A DNA stretch of 42,042 bases from Marinobacter sp. (GTDB taxonomy: Bacteria; Pseudomonadota; Gammaproteobacteria; Pseudomonadales; Oleiphilaceae). The stretch is from the NCBI GenBank assembly GCA_030457765.1, contig JAKDUK010000019.1, positions 1 through 42,042 of the forward strand. The letters are read 5' to 3'. The position numbers were made by a program, and so were the translations under genes. Below the pieces are notes generated by a model, which was given only the letters and a program-made list of their open reading frames with translations, was not told the DNA's origin and did no database searches. Positions 26,666-36,559 of the stretch are shown here, in pieces (the first letter of the stretch is position 1; every line of letters begins with the position of its first letter).

Positions 26666-27706
26666 GTGGTATCAAACGTGCCAGTAAGCCCGCCTGCTAT
26701 CTTTCTGATGGGGCCTACGGCCTCCGGCAAAACAGATTTGGCTATGGCGCTTTGCGACCAGCTGCCTTGCGATATCATTAGCGTTGACTCGGCAATGATC
26801 TATCGGGGAATGGACATTGGCACGGCTAAGCCCTCGGCAGATGAACTAGCCCGGGCGCCGCATAGGTTGATTGATATTTGTGATCCGGCCGAAACCTATT
26901 CTGCTGCCGATTTTCGCCGGGATGCGCTGGTGGAGATGGAGCGAATTTCCCGCGCTGGGCGTATCCCGTTACTGGTAGGCGGCACCATGATGTATTTCAA
27001 GGCGCTACTGCATGGAATGTCCGGGTTGCCTGCTGCCAGCCAGGAATTGCGTAAGAGTCTGGAAGTGGAGGCTGAGCAGTATGGCTGGGCTACTCTTTAC
27101 GAAGAGCTGCGGGCTGCCGACCCGATAGCAGCAAAAATTATCCATCCGAATAACCGCCAGCGATTGCTAAGGGCTTTGGAGGTTATTCGCCTGACCGGTC
27201 GACCGATTTCGGCTTTCTGGGCAGCGGGTGGTCAGGCCTCATCCGCGCAAGAGGCAGGCCAGCAAGGCATTGAGGATTACACTTATTTTACCCAATGGCA
27301 GGCAGACGAAGCTACAACGCTTCCGTATACTGTGACACAGCTTGCTATGGTGCCTCCTGAGAGGCGAGTGCTTCACAACAGGATACACCAGCGTTTTGTG
27401 AACATGCTGGAAGCGGGGTTTCTCGACGAGGCCCAGGCTCTGAAGGGGCGAGGCGATTTACACGCTGACCTCCCATCCATGCGTTGCGTCGGTTATCGTC
27501 AGGCCTGGAGTTATCTGGCCGGTTCTGACGATTATGACACATTTGTAAGCAAAGGCGTTGCAGCCACCCGTCAGCTAGCCAAGCGGCAGCTTACATGGCT
27601 CCGGAAGTGGTCTGATTTGGACTGGTTGAACAGCGAAGACGGTTATATCGTTGAAGCAGCCTTGAAAAAAGTCAGACTTCGCACCACATTTAGCTTTGAA
27701 TATTGA
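26666..27706 (+). CDS. miaA: tRNA dimethylallyltransferase MiaA
   Basis: Adds dimethylallyl to A37 of tRNAs reading UNN codons (i6A). It has 346 residues, slightly longer than E. coli MiaA (316). P-loop GPTASGKT is at residues 16-23, followed by [20 protein letters not shown]. Substrate-binding and insertion segments follow ([27 protein letters not shown]). The GTG start lies 2 bp after the mutL stop, with GAGG inside the mutL end acting as SD. hfq follows after 34 bp. Confidence 0.97.
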   Translation: MVSNVPVSPPAIFLMGPTASGKTDLAMALCDQLPCDIISVDSAMIYRGMDIGTAKPSADELARAPHRLIDICDPAETYSAADFRRDALVEMERISRAGRIPLLVGGTMMYFKALLHGMSGLPAASQELRKSLEVEAEQYGWATLYEELRAADPIAAKIIHPNNRQRLLRALEVIRLTGRPISAFWAAGGQASSAQEAGQQGIEDYTYFTQWQADEATTLPYTVTQLAMVPPERRVLHNRIHQRFVNMLEAGFLDEAQALKGRGDLHADLPSMRCVGYRQAWSYLAGSDDYDTFVSKGVAATRQLAKRQLTWLRKWSDLDWLNSEDGYIVEAALKKVRLRTTFSFEY

Positions 27707-27740
27707 CGATCTGCATTTACTAAAAAACAGGAGAACACAC

Positions 27741-27992
27741 ATGTCAAAAGGGCACTCGTTACAAGACCCTTACCTCAATGCCTTACGCAAGGAACGCATT
27801 CCGGTATCCATCTTTCTGGTTAACGGCATCAAACTGCAAGGGCAGGTAGAGTCTTTTGACCAATTTGTGATTTTGCTGAAAAACACCGTCAGCCAGATGG
27901 TTTACAAGCATGCAATTTCCACCGTTGTACCTTCCCGGAATGTTCGCATTCCTCAGCAGAATCCGGCGGAAGACGGTGAGCTCGAAGATTGA
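27741..27992 (+). CDS. hfq: RNA chaperone Hfq
   Basis: A hexameric Sm-like protein that pairs small RNAs with mRNAs. It has 83 residues; the start at 27741 has AGGAGA 7-12 nt upstream. Sm1 ([31 protein letters not shown]) and Sm2 ([13 protein letters not shown]) are intact, including the Q8-equivalent in SLQDPYLN, the distal-face Tyr/Phe and the YKH proximal motif. The C-terminal tail is short, as in Pseudomonas. A long-loop terminator follows, so part of the transcription may stop before hflX. Confidence 0.98.
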   Translation: MSKGHSLQDPYLNALRKERIPVSIFLVNGIKLQGQVESFDQFVILLKNTVSQMVYKHAISTVVPSRNVRIPQQNPAEDGELED

Positions 27993-28000
27993 ATGAGTCC

Positions 28001-28069
28001 GGCTCGCCGGCATTTCCACCCGCGTTCCTGACGAGCCTTTGGGTTTTGATGGCCGCGGGTGTTTGTTTT
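28001..28069 (+). terminator. Long-loop terminator after hfq with possible pseudoknot
   Basis: CACCCGCG (28017-28024) pairs perfectly with CGCGGGTG (28054-28061), followed at once by TTTGTTTT (28062-28069). The 29-nt loop includes CGAGCC (28032-28037), which can pair with GGCTCG (28001-28006) upstream of the stem, giving an H-type pseudoknot topology. Confidence 0.6.
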
Positions 28070-28109
28070 CAGGACTTGAATAGTAATACTGTAGCGGAGT
28101 TAGCGCCCA

Positions 28110-29408
28110 TTGTTTGATCGTCCAGATGTCGGTGAGCGAGCGATACTCGTGCACATCGATTTTTCCTCCCACGACGGCACTGAAGATCCGGATGAATTTC
28201 GGGAGCTTGTGTCTTCTGCCGGAGTTGAAGCTGTTGGAACTGTAACCGGGACTCGTAAGCAGCCCAGTCCGAGATTATTCGTGGGTGAGGGCAAGCTTGA
28301 AGAAATTCGCGATGCCATAGTGCTGCATGACGCCGACGTTGTGCTGTTCAATCATGCTCTTAGCCCAAGCCAGGAGCGGAACGTGGAGCGCGAGCTTAAA
28401 TGCCGTGTGCTGGATCGCACTGGTGTTATTCTTGATATCTTTGCTCAGCGCGCTCGGACCCACGAGGGTAAGCTGCAGGTAGAGCTGGCTCAGCTTGACC
28501 ACATGTCAACGCGCCTGATTCGGGGCTGGACCCACCTTGAGCGGCAAGGGGGTGGTATTGGCCTGCGCGGCCCGGGCGAAACCCAGCTTGAAACAGATCG
28601 ACGACTGTTGCGTGAACGTATCAAGTCTATCCACAAACGGCTTAGCAAGGTTCGTCGCCAGCGAGATCAGGGCCGCAGGGCGCGTAAACGTGCAGATATC
28701 CCCTCGGTGTCTTTGGTTGGGTATACCAACGCGGGCAAGTCGACTCTATTTAACCGCGTGACCAATTCCTCGGTATATGCCGCTGACCAACTGTTCGCGA
28801 CGCTGGATCCTACACTCAGGCGTCTGGAACTTCCAGATATAGGACCTGTCGTAATGGCCGACACGGTAGGGTTTATCCGCCACCTGCCACACAAGTTGGT
28901 AGAGGCTTTTCGGGCCACCCTGCAAGAAACCACCGAAGCATCACTTCTACTGCATATTGTGGACAGCCAGGATAGCCGTCGCGATGAGAATATTGATCAG
29001 GTAGAAGGTGTGCTGTCTGAAATTGGTGCCGATGAGATACCTGTGCTTCAGGTATTCAATAAAATTGATTTACTGGACAACTTCAGCCCCCGGGTAGATC
29101 GCAATGAACAGGGCCTGCCAGTAAGGGCTTGGGTGTCAGCTGTTTCCGGTGAGGGCTTAGACGGGCTTTACGATGCGATCGTAGAGCGTTTAGCTGAAGA
29201 TGTTGTACACTATTTTGTTTTGCTTGGGCCTACCGATGGCAAGCTTCGGGCGCTTTTGCACGAGGCAGGCTCCGTGCTCAGCGAAGAACACCGGGAAACC
29301 GGCGAAACAGTACTCGAAACCCGGCTTCAGCAACGGGACTGGCTGCAGCTTCTCAGCCGTGCTGGTAAGAGTGAAGAGTCGGTACGTTTGGACACTGAGC
29401 GTACTTGA
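28110..29408 (+). CDS. hflX: Ribosome-associated GTPase HflX
   Basis: A GTPase that splits stalled or heat-damaged 70S ribosomes. It has 432 residues. The start is TTG at 28110, because FDRPDVGERAILVHIDF aligns with the conserved HflX N-terminus and no ATG or GTG fits; GGAG is 11 nt upstream. The N-terminal HflX domain includes GGGIGLRGPGETQLETDRRL. The G domain begins with GYTNAGKST (about residue 204), then DTVGFI (G3) and NKIDLL (G4). The C-terminal domain follows. Confidence 0.96.
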   Translation: MFDRPDVGERAILVHIDFSSHDGTEDPDEFRELVSSAGVEAVGTVTGTRKQPSPRLFVGEGKLEEIRDAIVLHDADVVLFNHALSPSQERNVERELKCRVLDRTGVILDIFAQRARTHEGKLQVELAQLDHMSTRLIRGWTHLERQGGGIGLRGPGETQLETDRRLLRERIKSIHKRLSKVRRQRDQGRRARKRADIPSVSLVGYTNAGKSTLFNRVTNSSVYAADQLFATLDPTLRRLELPDIGPVVMADTVGFIRHLPHKLVEAFRATLQETTEASLLLHIVDSQDSRRDENIDQVEGVLSEIGADEIPVLQVFNKIDLLDNFSPRVDRNEQGLPVRAWVSAVSGEGLDGLYDAIVERLAEDVVHYFVLLGPTDGKLRALLHEAGSVLSEEHRETGETVLETRLQQRDWLQLLSRAGKSEESVRLDTERT

Positions 29409-29487
29409 AACCATAAGGGCTATTGCCGGGGCGATGATAAATCCCTAGTATCTGCAGCCATTCGAAACGTTAGGAACGGAGAGCATT

Positions 29488-30675
29488 ATGGCCTGGAATG
29501 AACCGGGTGGAAACCGTAACGATAATGACCCCTGGGGAAATGGCGGTGGTCGTCGCGGCAATGATCAAGGACCACCAGACCTTGATGAGGCACTTAAAAA
29601 AGGCCTGGATAAACTCAATAAGATGTTGGGTGGAAAAGGTAAAAAATCAGGCGGCAGTGGCGGCAGTTCTGGCTCAGGTGGTGCTGGCGGTTTCGGTGCC
29701 ATTCTGGCGCTGGCCGGTATTCTTGTAGTGGGCTACGTGATCTTCCAATCGTTTTATACGGTGGACGAGCAAGAGCGCGCGGTGGTTTTACGGTTTGGTG
29801 AATACGCCAAAACGGAAAGCCCAGGTCTAAGATTCAAGGTGCCGTTGATTGACGACGTAACCAAAGTGGGCGTAACCAACGTAAGAACAGCCAAATCAAG
29901 TGGCCAGATGCTAACTCAGGATTCAAATCTGGTTACGGTCGACCTGCAGGTGCAATATCGTGTAGGTGAGGCGCGTGCTTATGTGTTGAATGTTCGCGAT
30001 TCCAATCAGGCTTTGGCGTTTGCGACTGACAGTGCATTGCGGCACGAGGTTGGTAGTTCGTCCCTGAATGACGTGCTTACAGAGGGTCGTGTAGAGCTGG
30101 CTGTTAACGTTGAGCAGCGTCTGCAGAATTTCCTGAAAGAATACGGAACCGGTCTTGAAATAGTGCGGGTTAACGTTGAGAGCACTCAACCGCCTGCAGC
30201 GGTACAGGAAGCCTTCCGTGAAGTTCAGCGTGCCCGCGAAGATGAGCAGCGAGTGAAAGAAGAGGCTGAAACCTACCGCAACAAGGTGGTTCCTGAGGCT
30301 CGTGGTCAGGCCCAGCGCATGATCGAAGAAGCCAGTGCTTACAAGCAGGAAGTTGTCGAGCGTGCTCGCGGTGAAACGGCTCGTTTCCTTGAGCTGCTTG
30401 CCGTGTACCAAATGGCGCCAACGGTAACCCGTGATCGTATGTACCTGCAGACGGTTGAAACTGTGTTTTCGAACAGCAGCAAAATTCTTGTGGATACAGA
30501 AAGCAGCGGCAATATGATGTATTTGCCACTGGATCGCTTGACTCAAGGCACGTCTTCGCGAAGCGGAAGCGGATCTTCCGGTGAAGACGGTCAGATGGAT
30601 GTTCAGGCGCTGACCGATCAGGTTATCCAGGAGTTGCGAACCAGGCAGGACACTAATGTACGGAGGAGCAGATAA
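29488..30675 (+). CDS. hflK: FtsH protease modulator HflK
   Basis: An SPFH/prohibitin-family inner-membrane protein that forms, with HflC, a large cage around the FtsH protease. It has 395 residues. The N-terminal cytoplasmic part is Gly/Asn/Asp-rich with a Gly-Ser run just before the single membrane segment (about 70-88). The SPFH domain follows, starting QSFYTVDEQERAVVLRFGEY, then a charged coiled-coil (about 240-300) and a Ser/Gly-rich tail. GGAGAG precedes the ATG by 6 nt. hflC starts 2 bp after its stop. Confidence 0.97.
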   Translation: MAWNEPGGNRNDNDPWGNGGGRRGNDQGPPDLDEALKKGLDKLNKMLGGKGKKSGGSGGSSGSGGAGGFGAILALAGILVVGYVIFQSFYTVDEQERAVVLRFGEYAKTESPGLRFKVPLIDDVTKVGVTNVRTAKSSGQMLTQDSNLVTVDLQVQYRVGEARAYVLNVRDSNQALAFATDSALRHEVGSSSLNDVLTEGRVELAVNVEQRLQNFLKEYGTGLEIVRVNVESTQPPAAVQEAFREVQRAREDEQRVKEEAETYRNKVVPEARGQAQRMIEEASAYKQEVVERARGETARFLELLAVYQMAPTVTRDRMYLQTVETVFSNSSKILVDTESSGNMMYLPLDRLTQGTSSRSGSGSSGEDGQMDVQALTDQVIQELRTRQDTNVRRSR

Positions 30676-30677
30676 TC

Positions 30678-31553
30678 ATGGGACCTAAAGGTGTAGTGGG
30701 CCTTGCAGGCGCCCTGATCGTTGTCCTGCTGGTACTGTCGAGTGTGTTTATTATTCCGGAAACCCATCGTGGGGTTATGCTGAGGTTTGGTGAGTTGGTT
30801 GAGACTGACATTGAGGCCGGCATTCACTTCAAGGTACCGGTGATTGACCAGGTTCGGGAGTTTGATATCCGCGTGCTGACCATGGACCTGCCTTCAAGGC
30901 AGTACCTGACGGTTGAAAAGAAACCGCTGGATGTGGATTCCTATATTGTCTGGAAAATTCGTGACGTGGATCAGTTCTACCGAGCGACAGGCGGCGATGA
31001 GTTTCGCGCTCAGTCGTTGCTCTTGTCCCGGGTAGACAACGGGCTGCGTAATGAGTTTGGTGTTCGCACCATGCACGAGGTGGTGTCTGGTCAGCGTGAC
31101 GAACTCATGCACACTCTGCGTGACCGAGTGAACGAAACGTCTGTAAAAGAGTTCGGTATCGAAGTTCGGGATATCCGTGTGAAAGCTATTGAGCTGCCCG
31201 GGCAGGTTAGCGAAAACGTGTATCGCCGGATGGGCGCTGAGCGTGAGAAGCTTGCTCAGGAATTCCGCTCACGCGGTCGTGAGTTAGCAGAAGGTATCCG
31301 CGCCGATGCTGATCGCCAGAAAACGGTTACTTTGGCAGAAGCTTTTGCGTCGTCTGAAGAGACTCGAGGTGAAGGCGACGGTGAGGCTGCACGGATATAT
31401 GCAGACGCATATGGCTCCAACCCGGAGTTTTATAGTTTCTATCGTAGCCTTCAGGCTTATCGGAATACCTTCTCCAATAAAGATGATCTAATGGTTATTG
31501 ACGCTAACAGCGAATTCATGAAGTTCCTGAAGGATTCAGCGGGCGGCAGCTAA
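30678..31553 (+). CDS. hflC: FtsH protease modulator HflC
   Basis: The partner of HflK in the FtsH-associated membrane complex. It has 291 residues. One N-terminal membrane anchor (about 5-26) is followed by an SPFH domain (RGVMLRFGELVETD onward), a charged helix rich in Arg, Glu and Ala with the EETRGEGDGEAARIYADAYG segment, and a conserved C-terminal YRNTFSNKDDLMVIDANSEF. AGGAG (30663-30667) lies 10 nt before the ATG. It ends the long co-directional block; a strong terminator follows. Confidence 0.97.
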   Translation: MGPKGVVGLAGALIVVLLVLSSVFIIPETHRGVMLRFGELVETDIEAGIHFKVPVIDQVREFDIRVLTMDLPSRQYLTVEKKPLDVDSYIVWKIRDVDQFYRATGGDEFRAQSLLLSRVDNGLRNEFGVRTMHEVVSGQRDELMHTLRDRVNETSVKEFGIEVRDIRVKAIELPGQVSENVYRRMGAEREKLAQEFRSRGRELAEGIRADADRQKTVTLAEAFASSEETRGEGDGEAARIYADAYGSNPEFYSFYRSLQAYRNTFSNKDDLMVIDANSEFMKFLKDSAGGS

Positions 31554-31571
31554 AATACGCCCTGCATGACG

Positions 31572-31605
31572 AAAAACCGGGATACCCAGGTATTCCGGTT
31601 TTTTT
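31572..31605 (+). terminator. Strong intrinsic terminator after hflC
   Basis: AAAAACCGGGATACC (31572-31586) pairs with GGTATTCCGGTTTTT (31589-31603) with one G-T wobble, a very short loop and a run of seven T residues (31599-31605). Confidence 0.9.
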
Positions 31606-31731
31606 GTGTCTGCCAACAGTGTAAAATCCTTCAGGTTTTGGTTCGGGTTTTTCTGCCCTGAATGTCACCCTAAAAACCTGCAAGCTTTCTCTGAAAATGA
31701 GTAGGGCGGGCAGGATGGACAACGGAATCTC

Positions 31732-32913
31732 ATGACAGTATCTGATCGCTGGTTGCTGCCGGACGGGGTGGAGGATATCTTACCGCCACTGGCCGGACAG
31801 ATAGAATCCCTGCGCCGGGATGTAATGGACACCTGCCAGCGCTGGGGTTATCAACTGGTAATTCCACCGCTAATTGAATACCTCGAATCCCTTTTCACCG
31901 GAACCGGGCACGACCTGGAGCTGCAGACGTTCAAACTGACAGATCAGCTAACAGGTCGCATGATGGGCGTTCGCGCCGACATGACCCCTCAGGCTGCGCG
32001 CATCGATGCACACACGCTGGGGCAGGAAGGTGTAACACGCCTGTGCTACGCCGGGCACGTACTTCACACTCGCCCAAAACACATGCTGACTGGTCGTACG
32101 CCTATTCAGGCCGGTTGTGAGTTGTTTGGCAGCGCTTCAGAAGCGGCGGATCTGGAAATCATTAGCCTTATGCTGGCTTCTTTGCGGGTTGCCGGGCTGC
32201 CGAACGTGCATCTGGACCTGGCTCATGTCTCCATCTACGAAAGCTTGATTGGTGAAGCCGGCTTTGATCGCGACACCAATGCCAAAATTTTTGACGCCAT
32301 GGCGCGAAAATCTGTACCCGAGTTGGACCAGCTTCTGGGTGATTGCCCGGCTGGCTCCGCAGGCGCCCGTTTGCGTGAGCTTGCCCGTGTGAGTGGTGGC
32401 CCAGAGGCGGTGGCCGAAGCGCGCAAAGTGCTGAGCGGCGCTTCCGAGGATTTGAGCGCAGCTCTTGATCAGTTAGATCAAGTTGCTCAAATGCTGGCCA
32501 GAGACTTTCCGGAAGTCAGTTTCGGCTTCGATTTCTGTGAGCTACGTGGCTACAACTATCACACAGGTTTGGTATTCGCCGCTTATGCGCCGGGCCACGG
32601 TGATACCGTTGCCAAGGGGGGGCGATACGATGCAATCGGTAGTGATTTTGGCCGGGCCCGTCCTGCGACTGGCTTTAGCCTCGACATAAGAGCCCTGGTG
32701 ACTCTGGGTGATCACTCTGTCAGTGCCACAAAAGCGATATGGGCGCCTGCCGTAAGTGATGGAAAGTTAGAAAAATCGATTGCCGATCTGCGGGTAACCG
32801 ACACGGTTGTCCGGGCATTACCGGAAGACAGCGAAGTAGATCCCACAACCCGTGGGTGCGACCGGAAGCTGGTAAAGCAAGGTGATCACTGGGTCGTTCA
32901 GAAACTGGGCTAG
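31732..32913 (+). CDS. hisZ: ATP phosphoribosyltransferase regulatory subunit HisZ
   Basis: A catalytically inactive histidyl-tRNA-synthetase paralogue that activates the short-form HisG in the first step of histidine synthesis. It has 393 residues. The HisRS-like catalytic fold is seen in FKLTDQLTGRMMGVRADMTPQAARI and CELFGSASEAADLE, with YNYHTGLVFAAYAPG and GGRYDAIG near the end of the fold. The anticodon-binding domain of true HisRS is missing. Next to purA, as in Pseudomonas. The 5' gap (31606-31731) holds its promoter presumably; no clear motif chosen. Confidence 0.95.
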   Translation: MTVSDRWLLPDGVEDILPPLAGQIESLRRDVMDTCQRWGYQLVIPPLIEYLESLFTGTGHDLELQTFKLTDQLTGRMMGVRADMTPQAARIDAHTLGQEGVTRLCYAGHVLHTRPKHMLTGRTPIQAGCELFGSASEAADLEIISLMLASLRVAGLPNVHLDLAHVSIYESLIGEAGFDRDTNAKIFDAMARKSVPELDQLLGDCPAGSAGARLRELARVSGGPEAVAEARKVLSGASEDLSAALDQLDQVAQMLARDFPEVSFGFDFCELRGYNYHTGLVFAAYAPGHGDTVAKGGRYDAIGSDFGRARPATGFSLDIRALVTLGDHSVSATKAIWAPAVSDGKLEKSIADLRVTDTVVRALPEDSEVDPTTRGCDRKLVKQGDHWVVQKLG

Positions 32914-33001
32914 CGTTGGCTTAACGACAAGGGGTTGTGGCCAACTCATACAGGCATGTTTGCTACATTTGCAAGACGCACGCCTACCGTGTGCGCATTG
33001 A

Positions 33002-34306
<1,305 letters not shown>

Positions 34307-34320
34307 TTGATCAAAGCTTT

Positions 34321-34360
34321 AAAAAACCGCCCTGCCTTAGTTGAGCACGGCGGTTTTTTT
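34321..34360. terminator. Bidirectional terminator between purA and cmoB
   Basis: AAAAAACCGCC (34321-34331) pairs with GGCGGTTTTTT (34349-34359); the inner TGC/GCA (33-35/45-47) extends the stem. The T-run on the plus strand and the A-run at the 5' side make it work in both directions. Confidence 0.9.
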
Positions 34361-34376
34361 GTGCGCCTTTTTATCT

Positions 34377-35369
34377 TTAAGGTTTTTCCGCAATGATCGT
34401 TGCCCGAAGCGGGCCAGGATAACCTTCTATGGTTTTGGAGGGATCTTCCGGGTCCAGAAAATCCTGAAGAGAATTGAAGCGCATCCAGTCTGTGCGGCGT
34501 TGTTCCTCGGTGGTGGTTTCACACACATCCACAACCCGGGCGTTACAAAAGCCAGTGCGGTCAAGCCAGCGCAGTAGCGTGTCGCAGCTGGGTAAGAACC
34601 ACACGTTGCGCATCTGCCCGTAACGGTCTTCCGGCATCAGGCTGTAGCCTTCAGGCCCTTCTACCACCAGTGTTTCCAGAACCAGTTCTCCACCCCGGCG
34701 TAACGTACCCTTGAGTTCCAGGAGATGGTCCAGAGGTGAGCGCCGGTGGTATAAAACGCCCATGGAAAAGGTGGTGTCAAAGGCTTCAAGCCCTTCGGGC
34801 AAGTCCTCCATGCGAAGGGGTAGCAAGTCTACTGGCACACTGCCCAAATAGCGCTTCACGCTGAGAAACTGGAACATGAAGAGCAGCCCGGGATCAATCC
34901 CGATAACCCGCGAGGCGCCTTCTCCCAGCATGCGCCAACAGTGGTACCCGGAGCCACAGCCTACGTCCAGAATACGCCTGCCCGAAAGGTCTGCAAGGTA
35001 GGGTGATACCCGGTCCCACTTCCAGTCAGAACGCCATTCGGTATCAATGTGAGTACCGAAGAAATCGAACGGCCCTTTGCGCCAAGGCATAAGGCCCCGG
35101 AGCCCACTTTCAAGTGTCTGTTTCTGGCTATCATTTAAGGCATAGGGTGAGCCAAGGGTGATGGCCGAAGCGTTAAGTTCTGCGGTTACATCGGGTATAT
35201 CCGGAAGGCTGTCCAGGGCCGATTGCCATCTACCCAGATCGCCGTGAGGGTTGTCATCAAAGCGATGCACCAGTTGGGTTCTGATCCTTTGTGCCCAGTT
35301 GCTCTGGTCTGTATTCTCCAGCTCGGCTAACAGTTGCTGAAAACAGCGTCGCCAATCAAAATTTGCCAT
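34377..35369 (-). CDS. cmoB: tRNA U34 carboxymethyltransferase CmoB
   Basis: Transfers the carboxymethyl group from carboxy-SAM to 5-hydroxyuridine 34, giving cmo5U in wobble position. The start at 35369 (MANFDWRRCF) is chosen since the longer frame overlaps cmoA; GGAGA lies about 11 nt upstream. It has 330 residues. The SAM-type pocket is ILDVGCGSGYHCWRM, followed by VIGIDPGLLFMFQF and the family-specific VLYHRRSPLDHL. cmoA, which makes carboxy-SAM, is directly upstream in the same operon. Confidence 0.96.
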   Translation of the reverse strand: MANFDWRRCFQQLLAELENTDQSNWAQRIRTQLVHRFDDNPHGDLGRWQSALDSLPDIPDVTAELNASAITLGSPYALNDSQKQTLESGLRGLMPWRKGPFDFFGTHIDTEWRSDWKWDRVSPYLADLSGRRILDVGCGSGYHCWRMLGEGASRVIGIDPGLLFMFQFLSVKRYLGSVPVDLLPLRMEDLPEGLEAFDTTFSMGVLYHRRSPLDHLLELKGTLRRGGELVLETLVVEGPEGYSLMPEDRYGQMRNVWFLPSCDTLLRWLDRTGFCNARVVDVCETTTEEQRRTDWMRFNSLQDFLDPEDPSKTIEGYPGPLRATIIAEKP

Positions 35370-35394
35370 GGTGTGTTCGTTCTCCGTATGTGGT

Positions 35395-36150
35395 TCAGTC
35401 AGCCTTGGTGGCCAGCATGGATACGAAGTTGAAGCACTGATACCAAACCAGCACCCGATCAAAGCCAGCGTCTTTTAAACGCTGTTTGTGAGCATCCAGG
35501 GTTTCCGGAATCAGCACCTGCTCAATGGCGCTGCGTTTCTGGCTTATTTCCAGGTCGGAATAGCCGTTGGCGCGTTTGAACTCGTGATGCAGCCGGGTCT
35601 GAATAGCCTGTTCATCTTCAGACTCAAAGCGGATTTTCTCTGAAAGGATCAAGGCGCCACCTGGTAAGGTGGCCTTGGCGATTTTGCCCAACAGGCTGCT
35701 GCGCTGCTCCGGCGGAACAAACTGCAGAGTGAAATTCAGGGTGGTAACGGAGGCATTCGTCAGCTCGGTTTCCTGAATGTCCTCACAGCGCAGGCTAACG
35801 GGCAGTGGGTGATCGTCCAGCGCTATGTAATGTTCGCAGCGCTCTACCATTGCTTCGGAATTATCGACGCCTGTCAGTGAGCAGTCGTTGAACACAATGC
35901 CGTGGCGCATGGCAAGGGTAGATGCGCCTAGTGAACAGCCCAGGTCATAGCAGTTAGAGCCCGGCTGAGCATACTGCTCGGTAATTACCTCAATCATCGG
36001 GATGATGGTGGTGTAGCCAGGCACGGAGCGCCGGATCATGTCGGGAAATACCCGGGCCACGGCTGCATCAAAGCGGAAATCGTCAGGTTGTCGTTCGGCA
36101 GCAAAAAGCCGGTCCGTTTGTTGCTGCGGTGGGCGGTCTGTTTTACTCAT
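35395..36150 (-). CDS. cmoA: Carboxy-S-adenosyl-L-methionine synthase CmoA
   Basis: Makes carboxy-SAM from SAM and prephenate for CmoB. It has 251 residues from the ATG at 36150 (MSKTDRPPQQQTDRLFA), matching the E. coli protein in length. SAM motif I is CYDLGCSLGASTLAM; TLNFTLQFVPPEQR and LILSEKI are conserved. It lies 25 bp before cmoB, and its start overlaps the end of the upstream membrane-protein gene by 8 bp. A longer frame reaching 36267 is unlikely. Confidence 0.95.
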   Translation of the reverse strand: MSKTDRPPQQQTDRLFAAERQPDDFRFDAAVARVFPDMIRRSVPGYTTIIPMIEVITEQYAQPGSNCYDLGCSLGASTLAMRHGIVFNDCSLTGVDNSEAMVERCEHYIALDDHPLPVSLRCEDIQETELTNASVTTLNFTLQFVPPEQRSSLLGKIAKATLPGGALILSEKIRFESEDEQAIQTRLHHEFKRANGYSDLEISQKRSAIEQVLIPETLDAHKQRLKDAGFDRVLVWYQCFNFVSMLATKAD

Positions 36151-36529
36151 CGCTGGCTGGCTCTTGCGGTTGTGCCGGTGCTTCAGGTTCTGGAATTGCC
36201 GCCGGGCCGGTTGGTGATGGCCGGTAGCAGCGCACGCCGCGGTTTTTGTAATCCACAAGAATGCCACGGAAAGATGGGTCTACATCTGCTGCAATAGCCA
36301 TGTAGCCGTTCTCGCAGACTGCGTGTAGCTCAGAGGCCTTTGGCGACATGCGGAAGGTTTCACCCTCGGTAATATGGATCGCCTGGAAATCCCCAACCGG
36401 TACGTGATCTTTGTTATCCGAGTGGTCTATGCGTCCGCTAAGTTCCAGTATAACGACAGTGCCGACGATGGCGACCAGGGCGGTCACAAACAGGCTGCGG
36501 ATGGTGTAACTGGCCTCGTTCTGGCTCAT
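36143..36529 (-). CDS. Small membrane-anchored periplasmic protein, function unknown
   Basis: A 128-residue protein that I do not recognise. One N-terminal membrane segment (about residues 9-29, IRSLFVTALVAIVGTVVILEL) follows a short cytoplasmic start, which predicts a periplasmic domain. It has two cysteines (HAVCENGY and GVRCYRPS) that could form a disulfide, and ends in a Pro/Glu/Ala-rich tail. GAGG lies 6 nt before the ATG at 36529, a good ribosome site. Its stop overlaps the cmoA start by 8 bp, so it is co-transcribed with cmoAB and perhaps with the kinase gene upstream. The gene is likely real; the role is unknown. Confidence 0.72.
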   Translation of the reverse strand: MSQNEASYTIRSLFVTALVAIVGTVVILELSGRIDHSDNKDHVPVGDFQAIHITEGETFRMSPKASELHAVCENGYMAIAADVDPSFRGILVDYKNRGVRCYRPSPTGPAAIPEPEAPAQPQEPASDE

Positions 36530-36559
36530 GTTTACCTCATTTTGAACGTGAATGAATGA

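Noticed and set aside
32977..32997. Hairpin in the purA leader (CGCAC...GTGCG)
   Set aside because: Only a 5-bp stem with no T-run and no overlap with the SD; not distinguishable from chance.
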